DNA of 64,000 bases from Serripes groenlandicus (taxonomy: Eukaryota; Mollusca; Bivalvia; Cardiida; Cardiidae): NCBI GenBank assembly GCA_031761405.1, contig JASEVX010000008.1, forward strand, positions 71,085,257 through 71,149,256. Direction: 5' to 3'. The position numbers and the translations under genes were made by a program. Shown here in pieces: positions 14,301 to 26,400 of the stretch (positions are counted from its first letter, which is position 1; the number at the start of each line of letters is the position of its first letter). Below the pieces are notes generated by a model. It did no database searches, was not told the DNA's origin, and worked only from the letters and a program-made list of their open reading frames with translations.

Positions 14301-17300
14301 CAAGTGTATTAGCGCATGACCAAATACTCGTTTCTGTTATCTCCCATTGTTAAATAAAATGGCAAGGGAATCGTTCGTAACTGTTGCTACAGTTACAATC
14401 TCTAGTTACGATTCCCCAACAGAGTTGGGAATCGTATTGTTTTTCTATTGTTTTTTCTTTTTATTATTATTATTATTATTCTCTTTCAGCTATCCAAATT
14501 TTTGTCCAGAGCAATACTCATAAACTACTTGATGGAATTGATCGAAACTTGCAACATAGATATATGGCAATGTGAACTTGTGTAGTTTTCAAGAATGATT
14601 ACTCTGAGCCACTTTTTTGCAAAGTTATCTCCCCTTTTTCAATATTTTAATCAATTTTTGTCAGAGCGATATCTTGTGAACGAATGGTCAGATATTATTG
14701 AAACTTGGAACATAGATAGATGGCACTGTGCAGTTGTACAACATGCAAGAATTATAACTCTGGGCCACTTTTTTGCAAAGTTATCTCCCCTTTTTCATTA
14801 TTTTTATAATTTGGTGATTAAAGCTTGTATAACTCGATAACGAAAAGAGATAGAGACTTGAAACTTGGTAAAAGTGTTTCCAATCAAGTGACCTACTTTC
14901 TTATGTGTATTTGAGCGTGACTGAATACTCGCTTCTGATTGGTCGATTTTTCGGACTTGTATAACTCAAAAACGACAAGTGATAGAGACTTGAAACTTAG
15001 TACATGTGTTTCTAATCAAGTGGTACTACTTTCTCAAGTGTATTAGCGCATGACCGTATACTCGTTTCTGATTGGTCGATTTTTCGGACTTGTATAACTC
15101 AAAAACGACAAGTGATAGAGACTTGAAACTTAGTACATGTCTTTCTTATCAAGTGGTATTACTTTTTCAAGTGTATTAGCGCATGACCGAATACTCGTTT
15201 CTGATTGGTCGATTTTTCGGAATTGTATAACTCAAAAACGACAAGTGATAGTGACTTGAAACTTAGTACATGTGTTCCTAATCAAGTGGTACTACTTTCG
15301 CAAGTGTTTTAGCGCATTACCGAATACTCGTTTCTGATTGGTCGATTTTTTGGACTTGTATAACTCAAAAACGACAAGTGATAGAGGCTTGAAACTTAGT
15401 ACATGTGTTTCTGTAGTTCTACTTTCTCAAGTGTATTAGCGAATGACCAAATACTCGTTTCTGATTGGTCGATTTTTCGGAATTGTATAACTCAAAAACG
15501 ACAAGTGATAGTGGCAAGGGAATCGTTCGTAACTGTTGCTACAGTTACAAATCTCTAGTTATTATTATTATTATTATTGTTTATTCTCTTTCAGCTATCC
15601 AAATATTTGTCCAGAGCAATACTCATAAACTACTTGATGGAATTGATCGAAACTTCCAACATAGATAGGTGGCAATGTGAACTTGTGTAGTTTTCAAGAA
15701 TGATAACTCTGAGCCACTTTTTTGCAAAGTTATCTCCCCTTTTTCAATATTTTAATCAATTTTTGTCAGAGCTATATCTTGTGAACGAATGGTCAGATAT
15801 TATTGAAACTTGGAACATAGATAGATGGCACTGTGCAGTTGTACAACATGCAAGAATTATAACTCTGGGCCACTTTTTTGCAAAGTTATCTCCCCTTTTT
15901 CATTTTTTTAATAATTGGGTGATTTGAACTTGTATAACTCGATAACGAAAAGAGATAGAGACTTGAAACTTAGTACAAATGTTCCCAATCAAGTGACCTA
16001 CTTTCTCATGTGTATTTGAGCTTGACCGAATACTCGTTTCTGATTGGTCGATTTTTCGTACTTGTATAACTCGAAAATGACTAGTGATAGAGACTTGAAA
16101 CTTAGTACATGTGATTCTAATCAAGTAGTACTACTTTCTCAAGTGTATTAGCGCATGACCGAATACTCGTTTCTGATTGGTCGATTTTTCTGACTTGTAT
16201 AACTCAAAAACGACAAGTGATATAGACTTGAAACTTAGTACATGTGTTTTTAATCAAGTGGTACTACTTTCTCAAGTGTATTAGCGCATGACCGAATACT
16301 CGTTTCTGATTGGTCAATTTTTCGGACTTGTATAACTCAAAAACGACAAGTGATAGAGACTTGAAACTTAGTACATGTGTTTCTAATCAAGTGGTATTAC
16401 TTTTTCAAGTGTATTAGCGCATGACCGAATACTCGTTTCTGATTGGTCGATTTTTCGGAATTGTATAACTCAAAAACGACAAGGGATAGTGACTTGAAAC
16501 TTAGTACATGTGTTCCTAATCAAGTGGTACTACTTTCGCAAGTGTTTTAGCGCATGACCGAATACTCGTTTCTGTTATCTCCCATTGTTAAATAAAATGG
16601 CAAGGGAATCGTTCGTAACTGTTGCTACAGTTACAATCTCTAGTTATTATTATTATTATTATTCTCTTTCAGCTATCCAAATTTTTGTCCAGAGCAATAC
16701 TCATAAACTACTTGATGGAATTGATCGAAACTTGCAACATAGGTAGATGGCAATGTGAACTTGTGTAGTTTTTAAGAATGATAACTCTGAGCCACTTTTT
16801 TGCAAAGTTATCTCCCCTTTTTCAATATTTTAATCAATTTTTGTCAGAGCTATATCTTGTGAACGAATAGTCAGATATTATTGAAACTTGGAACATAGAT
16901 AGATGGCACTGTGCAGTTGTACAACATGCAAGAATTATAACTCTGGGCCACTTTTTTGCAAAGTTATCTCCCCCTTTTCATTTTTTTAATAATTGGGTGA
17001 TTTGAGCTTGTATAACTCAAAAACGACAAGTGATAGAGACTTGAAATTTAGTACAAATGTTCCCAATCAAGTGATACTACTTTCTCATGTTTATTTGAGC
17101 ATGACCGAATACTCTCTTCTGATTGGTCGATTTTTCGGACTTGTATAACTCACAAACGACTAGTGATAGAGACTTGAAACTTAGTACATGTGTTTCTAAT
17201 CAAGTAGTACTACTTTCTCAAGTGAATTAGCGCATGACCGAATACTCGTTTCTGATTGGTCGATTTTTCGGACATGTATAACTCAAAAAGCACAAGTGAT

Positions 17301-17898
17301 AGAGACTTGAAACTTAGTACAAGTGTTCCCACTCAAGTGATATTACTTTCTCATGTGTATTTGCACATGACCGATTACTCGCTTCTGATTGGTCGATTTT
17401 TCGGACTTGTATAACTCAAAAACGACAAGTGATAGTGACTTGAAACTTAGTACGTGTGTTTCTAATCAAGTAGTTCTACTTTCTCAAGTGTATTAGCGCA
17501 TGACCGAATACTCGTTTCTGATTGGTCGATTTTTCGGAATTGTATAACTCAAAAACGACAAGTGATAGAGACTTGAAACTTAGTACATGTGTTCCTAATC
17601 AAGTAGTACTACTTTTGCAAGTGTATTAGCGCATGACCAAATACTCGTTTCTGTTATCTCCCATTGTTAAATAAAATGGCAAGGGAATCGTTCGTAACTG
17701 TTGCTACAGTTACAATCTCTAGTTACGATTTCCCAACAGAGTTGGGAATCGTATTGTTTTTCTATTGTTTTTTATTATTATTCTTTATTCTCCTATCCAA
17801 AAATTTTGTCCAGAGCAATACTCATAAACTACTTGATGGAATTGATCGAAACTTGCAACATAGATAGATGGCAATGTCATCTTGTGTAGTTTTCAAGA
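11305..17898 (+). repeat. Higher-order repeat 1, copy 2
   Basis: Second 6594 bp copy, anchors 11082/12207/13286/14359/15512/16597/17676. It differs from copy 1 by very few bases. Examples are the left hairpin of the last unit, 'cgatttccc' at 17726 instead of 'cgattcccc', and 'gtcatct' at 17877 instead of 'gtgatct'. The near identity points to a recent duplication or ongoing homogenisation. Confidence 0.9.
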
Positions 17899-19790
17899 AT
17901 GATAACTCTGAGCCACTTTTTTGCAAAGTTATCTCCCCTTTTTCAATATTTTAATCAGTTTTTGTCAGAGCGATATCTTGTGAACGAATGGTCAGATATT
18001 ATTGAAACTTGGAACATAGATAGATGGCACTGTGCAGTTGTACAACATGCAAGAATTATAACTCTGGGCCACTTTTTTGCAAAGTTATCTCCCCTTTTTC
18101 ATTTTTTTAATAATTGGGTGATTTGAACTTGTATAACTCGATAACGAAAAGAGATAGAGACTTGAAACTTAGTACAAATGTTCCCAATCAAGTGACCTAC
18201 TTTCTCATGTGTATTTGAGCTTGACCGAATACTCGTTTCTGATTGGTCGATTTTTCGGACTTGTATAACTCGAAAATGACTAGTGATAGAGACTTGAAAC
18301 TTAGTACATGTGATTCTAATCAAGTAGTACTAATTTCTCAAGTGTATTAGCGCATGACCGAATACTCGTTTCTGATTGGTCGATTTTTCTGACTTGTATA
18401 ACTCAAAAACGACAAGTGATAGAGACTTGAAACTTAGTACATGTGTTTCTTATCAAGTAGTACTAGTTTTGCATGTGTATTAGCGCATGACCGAATACTC
18501 GTTTCTGATTGGTTGATTTTTCGGACTTGTATAACTCAAAAACGACAAGTGATAGAGACTTGAAACTTAGTACATCTGTTCCCAATCAAGTAGTACTACT
18601 TTCGCAAGAGTATTAGCGCATAACCGAATACTCGTTTCTGTTATCTCCCCTTGTTAAATAAAATGGCAAGGGAATCGTTCGTAACTGTTGCTACAGTTAC
18701 AATCTCTAGTTATTATTATTATTATTATTCTCTTTCATCCAAATTTTTGTCCAGAGCAATACTCATAAACTACTTGATGGAATTGATCGAAACTTGCAAC
18801 ATAGATATATGGCAATGTGAACTTGTGTAGTTTTTAAGAATGATAACTCTGAGCCACTTTTTTGCAAAGTTATCTCCCCTTTTTCAATATTTTAATCAAT
18901 TTTTGTCAGAGCGATATCTTGTGAACGAATGGTCAGATATTATTGAAACTTGGAACATAGATAGATGGCACTGTGCAGTTGTACAACATGCAAGAATTAT
19001 AACTCTGGGCCACTTTTTTGCAAAGTTATCTCCCCTTTTTCATTTTTTTAATAATTGGGTGATTTGAACTTGTATAACTCGATAACGAAAAGAGATAGAG
19101 ACTTGAAACTTAGTACAAATGTTCCCAATCAAGTGACCTACTTTCTCATGTGTATTTGAGCTTGACAGAATACTCGTTTCTGATTGGTCGATTTTTCTGA
19201 CTTGTATAACTCGAAAATGACTAGTGATAGAGACTTGAAACTTAGTACATGTGATTCTAATCAAGTAGTACTACTTTCTCAAGTGTATTAGCGCATGACC
19301 GAATACTCGTTTCTGATTGGTCGATTTTTCGGACTTGTATAACTCAAAAACGACAAGTGATAGAGACTTGAAACTTAGTACATGTGTTTCTTATCAAGTA
19401 GTTCTACTTTTGCATGTGTATTAGCGCATGACCGAATACTCGTTTCTGATTGGTCGATTTTTCGGACTTGTATAACTCAAAAACGACAAGTGATAGAGAC
19501 TTGAAACTTAGTACATGTGTTTCTTATCAAGTAGTACTACTTTTGCATGTGTATTAGCGCATGACCGAATACTCGTCTCTGATTGGTCGATTTTTCGGAC
19601 TTGTATAACTCAAAAACGACAAGTGATAGAGACTTGAAACTTAGTACATGTGTCCCTAATCAAGTAGTAGTACTTTCGCAAGTGTATTAGCGCATTACCG
19701 AATACTCTGGGCCATTGTGTTATCTGCCATTGTTCAATAAAATGGCAAGGGAATCGTTCGTAACTGTTGCTACAGTTACAATCTCTAGTT
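17899..19790 (+). repeat. Higher-order repeat 1, partial copy 3
   Basis: It follows copy 2 at the same 6594 bp offset to about 18350. The offset then becomes 6456, a loss of 138 bp or about one 133 bp block. Homology to copy 2 continues to CTAG at 19788, where a run of seven left-end hairpins replaces the expected sequence. Confidence 0.8.
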
Positions 19791-19791
19791 A

Positions 19792-20207
19792 CGATTCCCC
19801 AACAGAGTTGGGAATCGTATTGTTTTTCTATTGTTTTTTCTTCTTATTATTACGATTCCCCAACAGAGTTGGGAATCGTATTGTTTTTCTATTGTTTTTT
19901 CTTCTTATTACGATTCCCCAACAGAGTTGGGAATCGTATTGTTTTTCTATTGTTTTTTCTTTTTATTACGATTCCCCAACAGAGTTGGGAATCGTATTGT
20001 TTTTCTATTGTTTTTTCTTTTTATTACGATTCCCCAACAGAGTTGGGAATCGTATTGTTTTTCTATTGTTTTTTCTTTTTATTACGATTCCCCAACAGAG
20101 TTGGGAATCGTATTGTTTTTCTATTGTTTTTTCTTCTTATTATTATTATTACGATTCCCCAACAGAGTTGGGAATCGTATTGTTTTTCTATTGTTTTTTA
20201 TTATTAT
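19792..20207 (+). repeat. Left-end hairpin minisatellite, 7 copies
   Basis: Hairpin starts are at 19792, 19853, 19911, 19969, 20027, 20085 and 20152, spacing 58 bp (61 and 67 where TTA units were added). All seven hairpins are intact. Frames of up to 194 codons stay open through this block in three frames because the unit has no stop in those frames; it is not a protein gene. Confidence 0.9.
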
Positions 20208-20488
20208 TATTATTCTTTATTCTCCTATCCAAAAATTTTGTCCAGAGCAATACTCATAAACTACTTGATGGAATTGATCGAAACTTGCAACATAGATAGA
20301 TGGCAATGTGAACTTGTGTAGTTTTCAAGAATGATAACTCTGAGCCACTTTTGTGCAAAGTTATCTCCCCTTTTTCAATATTTTATCCAATTTTTTTGTC
20401 CAGAGCAATACTCATAAACTACTTGATGGAATTGATCGAAACTTGCAACATAGATAGATGGCAATGTGAACTTGTGTAGTTTTCAAGA

Positions 20489-23400
20489 ATGATAACTCTG
20501 AGCCACTTTTTTGCAAAGTTATCTCCCCTTTTTCAATATTTTAATCAATTTTTGTCAGAGCCATATCTTGTGAACGAATGGTCAGATATTATTGAAACTT
20601 GGAACATAGATAGATGGCACTGTGCAGTTGTACAACATGCAAGAATTATAACTCTGGGCCACTTTTTTGCAAAGTTATCTCCCCTTTTTCATTTTTTTAA
20701 TAATTGGGTGATTTGAACTTGTATAACTCGATAACGAAAAGAGATAGAGACTTTAAACTTAGTACAAATGTTCCCAATCAAGTGACCTACTTTCTCATGT
20801 GTATTTGAGCTTGACCGAATACTCGTTTCTGATTGGTCGATTTTTCGGACTTGTATAACTCGAAAATGACTAGTGATAGAGACTTGAAACTTAGTACATG
20901 TCATTCTAATCAAGTAGTACTACTTTCTCAAGTGTATTAGCGCATGACCGAATACTCGTTTCTGATTGGTCGATTTTTCTGACTTGTATAACTCAAAAAC
21001 GACAAGTGATAGAGACTTGAAACTTAGTACATGTGTTTCTTATCAAGTAGTTCTACTTTTGCATGTGTATTAGCGCATGACCGAATACTCGTTTCTGATT
21101 GGTCGATTTTTCGGACTTGTATAACTCAAAAACGACAAGTGATAGAGACTTGAAACTTAGTACATGTGTTTCTTATCAAGTAGTTCTACTTTTGCATGTG
21201 TATTAGCGCATGACCGAATACTCGTTTCTGATTGGTCGATTTTTCGGACTTGTATAACTCAAAAACGACAAGTGATAGAGACTTGAAACTTAGTACATGT
21301 GTTTCTTATCAAGTAGTACTATTTTTGCATGTGTATTAGCGCATGACCGAATACTCGTTTCTGATTGGTCGATTTTTCGGACTTGTATAACTCAAAAACG
21401 ACAATTGATAGAGACTTGAAACTTAGTACATGTGTCCCTAATCAAGTAGTAGTACTTTCGCAAGTGTATTAGCGCATTACCGAATACTCTGGGCCATTGT
21501 GTTATCTGCCCTTGTTCAATACAATGGCAAGGGAATCGTTCGTAACTGTTGCTACAGTTACAATCTCTAGTTACGATTCCCCAACAGAGTTGGGAATCGT
21601 ATTGTTTTTCTATTGTTTTTTATTATTATTATTCTTTATTCTCCTATCCAAAAATTTTGCCAAATTTTGTCCAGAGCAATTCTCATAAACGACTTGATGG
21701 AATTGATCGAAACTTGCAACATAGATAGATGGCAATGTGAACTTGTGTAGTTTTCAAGAATGATAACTCTGAGCCACTTTTTTGCAAAGTTATCTCCCCT
21801 TTTTCAATATTTTAATCAATTTTTGTCAGAGCGATATCTTGTGAACGAATGGTCAGATATAATTGAAACTTGGAACATAGATAGATGGCACTGTGCAGTT
21901 GTACAACATGCAAGAATTATAACTCTGGGCCACTTTTTTGCAAAGTTATCTCCCCTTTTTCATTTTTTTAATAATTGGGTGATTTGAACTTGTATAACTC
22001 AATAACGAAAAGAGATAGAGACTTGAAACTTAGTACAAATGTTCCCAATCAAGTGACCTACTTTCTCATGTGTATTTGAGCTTGACCGAATACTCGTTTC
22101 TGATTGGTCGATTTTTCGGACTTGTATAACTCGAAAATGACTAGTGATAGAGACTTGAAACTTAGTACATGTGATTCTAATCAAGTAGTACTACTTTCTC
22201 AAGTGTATTAGCGCATGACCGAATACTCGTTTCTGATTGGTCGATTTTTCTGACTTGTATAACTCAAAAACGACAAGTGATAGAGACTTGAAACTTAGTA
22301 CATGTGTTTCTTATCAAGTAGTACTACTTTTGCATGTGTATAAGCGCATGACCGAATACTCGTTTCTGATTGGTCGATTTTTCGGACTTGTATAACTCAA
22401 AAACGACAAATGATAGAGACTTGAAACTTAGTACATGTGTCCCTAATCAAGTAGTAGTACTTTCGCAAGTGTATTAGCGCATTACCGAATACTCTGGGCC
22501 ATTGTGTTATCTGCCCTTGTTCAATAAAATGGCAAGGGAATCGTTCGTAACTGTTGCTACAGTTACAATCTCTAGTTATTATTATTATTATTATTCTCTT
22601 TTTTGTCCAGAGCAATACTCATAAACTACTTGATGGAATTGATCGAAACTTGCAACATAGATATATGGCAATGTGAACTTGTGTAGTTTTTAAGAATGAT
22701 AACTCTGAGCCACTTTTTTGCAAAGTTATCTCCCCTTTTTCAATATTTTAATCAATTTTTGTCAGAGCGATATCTTGTGAACGAATGGTCAGATATTATT
22801 GAAACTTGGAACATAGATAGATGGCACTGTGCAGTTGTACAACATGCAAGAATTATAACTCTGGGCCACTTTTTTGCAAAGTTATCTCCCCTTTTTCATT
22901 TTTTTAATAATTGGGTGATTTGAACTTGTATAACTCGATAACGAAAAGAGATAGAGACTTGAAACTTAGTACAAATGTTCCCAATCAAGTGACCTACTTT
23001 CTCATGTGTATTTGAGCTTGACCGAATACTCGTTTCTGATTGGTCGATTTTTCGGACTTGTATAACTCGAAAATGACTAGTGATAGAGACTTGAAACTTA
23101 GTACATGTCATTCTAATCAAGTAGTACTACTTTCTCAAGTGTATTAGCGCATGACCGAATACTCGTTTCTGATTGGTCGATTTTTCTGACTTGTATAACT
23201 CAAAAACGACAAGTGATAGAGACTTGAAACTTAGTACATGTGTTTCTTATCAAGTAGTTCTACTTTTGCATGTGTATTATCGCATGACCGAATACTCGTT
23301 TCTGATTGGTCGATTTTTCGGACTTGTATAACTCAAAAACGACAAGTGATAGAGACTTGAAACTTAGTACATGTGTTTCTAATCAAGTAGTACTACTTTC

Positions 23401-26400
23401 TTAAGTGAATTAGCCCATGACCGAATACTCGTTTCTGATTGGTCGATTTTTCGGACATGTATAACTCAAAAACGACAAGTGATAGAGACTTGAAACTTAG
23501 TACAAGTGTTCCCAATCAAGTGATACTACTTTCTCATGTGTATTTGCGCATGACCGAATACTCGCTTCTGATTGGTCGATTTTTCGGACTTGTATAACTC
23601 AAAAACGACAAGTGATCGAGACTTGAAACTTAGTTCATGTGTTTCTAATCAAGTAGTACTACTTTCTCAAGTGTATTAGTGCATGACCGAATACTCGTGT
23701 CTGTTATCTCCCCTTGTTAAATAAAATGGCAAGGGAATCGTTCGTAACTGTTGCTACAGTTACAATCTCTAGTTATTATTATTATTATTCTTTATTCTCC
23801 TATCCAAAATTTTTGTCCAGAGCAATACTCATAAACTACTTGATGGAATTGATCGAAACTTGCAACATAGATAGATGGCAATGTGAACTTGTGTAGTTTT
23901 CAAGAATGATAACTCTGAGCCACTTTTTTGCAAAGTTATCTCCCCTTTTTCAATATTTTAATCAATTTTTGTCAGAGCGATATCTTGTGAACGAATGGTC
24001 AGATATTATTGAAACTTGGAACATAGATAGATGGCACTGTGCAGTTGTACACCATGCAAGAATTATAACTCTGGGCCACTTTTTTGCAAAGTTATCTCCC
24101 CTTTTTCATTTTTTTAAATAATTGGGTGATTTGAACTTGTATAACTCGATAACGAAAAGAGATAGAGACTTGAAACTTAGTACAAATGTTCCCAATCAAG
24201 TGACCTACTTTCTCATGTGTATTTGAGCTTGACCGAATACTCGTTTCTGATTGGTCGATTTTTCGGACTTGTATAACTCGAAAATGACTAGTGATAGAGA
24301 CTTGAAACTTAGTACATGTGATTCTAATCAAGTAGTACTACTTTCTCAAGTGTATTAGCGCATGACCGAATACTCGTTTCTGATTGGTCGATTTTTCTGA
24401 CTTGTATAACTCAAAAACGACAAGTGATAGAGACTTGAAACTTAGTACATGTGTTTCTTATCAAGTAGTTCTACTTTTGCATGTGTATTAGCGCATGACC
24501 GAATACTCGTTTCTGATTGGTCGATTTTTCGGACTTGTATAACTCAAAAACGACAAGTGATAGACACTTGAAACTAAGTACATGTGTTTCTTATCAAGTA
24601 GTACTACTTTTGCATGTGTATTAGCGCATGACCGAATACTCGTTTCTGATTGGTCGATTTTTCGGACTTGTATAACTCAAAAACGACAAGTGATAGAGAC
24701 TTGAAACTTAGTACATGTGTCCCTAATCAAGTAGTAGTACTTTCGTAAGTGTATAAGCGCATGACCGAATACTCTGGGCCATTGTGTTATCTGCCCTTGT
24801 TCAATAAAACGGCAAGGGAATCGTTCGTAACTGTTGCTACAGTTACAATCTCTAGTTATTACGATTCCCCAACAGAGTTGGGAATCGTATTGTTTTTCTA
24901 TTGTTTTTTATTATTATTATTCTTTATTCTCCTATCCAAAAAATTTGCCAAATTTTGTCCAGAGCAATACTCATAAACTACTTGATGGAATTGATCGAAA
25001 CTTGCAACATAGATAGATGGCAATGTGAACTTGTGTAGTTTTCAAGAATGATAACTCTGAGCCACTTTTTTTGCAAAGTTATCTCCCCTTTTTCAATATT
25101 TTAATCAATTTTTGTCAGAGCGATATCTTGTGAACGAATGGTCAGATATTATTGAAACTTGGAACATAGATAGATGGCACTGTGCAGTTGTACAACATGC
25201 AAGAATTATAACTCTGGGCCACTTTTTTGCAAAGTTATCTCCCTTTTTTCATTATTTTTAATAATTGGGTGATTTGAACTTGTATAACTCGATAACGAAA
25301 AGAGATAGAGACTTGAAACTTAGTACAAATGTTCCCAATCAAGTGACCTACTTTCTCATGTGTATTTGAGCTTGACCGAATACTCGTTTCTGATTGGTCG
25401 ATTTTTCGGACTTGTATAACTCGAAAATGACTAGTGATAGAGACTTGAAACTTAGTACATGTGATTCTAATCAAGTAGTACTACTTTCTCAAGTGTATTA
25501 GCGCATGACCGAATACTCGTTTCTGATTGGTAGATTTTTCTGACTTGTATAACTCAAAAACGACAAGTGATAGAGACTTGAAACTTAGTACCTGTGTTTC
25601 TTATCAAGAAGTTCTACTTTTGCATGTGTATTAGCGCATGACCGAATACTCGTTTCTGATTGGTCGATTTTTCTGACTTGTATAACTCAAAAACGACAAG
25701 TGATAGAGACTTGAAACTTAGTACATGTGTTTCTTATCAAGTAGTTCTACTTTTGCATGTGTATTAGCGCATGACCGAATACTCGTTTCTGATTGGTCGA
25801 TTTTTCGGACTTGTATAACTCAAAAACGACAAGTGATAGAGACTTGAAACTTAGTACATGTGTTTCTTATCAAGTAGTACTATTTTTGCATGTGTATTAG
25901 CGCATGACCGAATACTCGTTTCTGATTGGTCGATTTTTCGGACTTCTATAACTCAAAAACGACAAGTGATAGAGACTTGAAACTTAGTACATGTGTCCCT
26001 AATCAAGTAGTAGTACTTTCGCAAGTGTATTAGCGCATTAACAAATACTCTGGGCCATTGTGTTATCTGCCCTTGTTCAATAAAATGGCAAGGGAATCGT
26101 TCGTAACTGTTGCTACAGTTACAATCTCTAGTTATTATTATTATTCTTTATTCTCCTATCCAAAATTTTTGTCCAGAGCAATACTCATAAACTACTTGAT
26201 GGAATTGATCGAAACTTGCAACATAGATAGATGGCAATGTGAACTTGTGTAGTTTTCAAGAATGATAACTCTGAGCCACTTTTTAGCAAAGTTATCTCCC
26301 CTTTTTCAATATTTTAATCAATTTTTGTCAGAGCGATATCTTGTGAACGAATGGTCAGATATTATTGAAACTAGGAACATAGATAGATGGCACTGTGCAG

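Noticed and set aside
19715..20321. Open frames of 142-194 codons rich in Phe, Leu and Tyr that look like membrane proteins
   Set aside because: Same hairpin repeat, seven copies. The hydrophobic look comes from T-rich DNA; three frames are open together.
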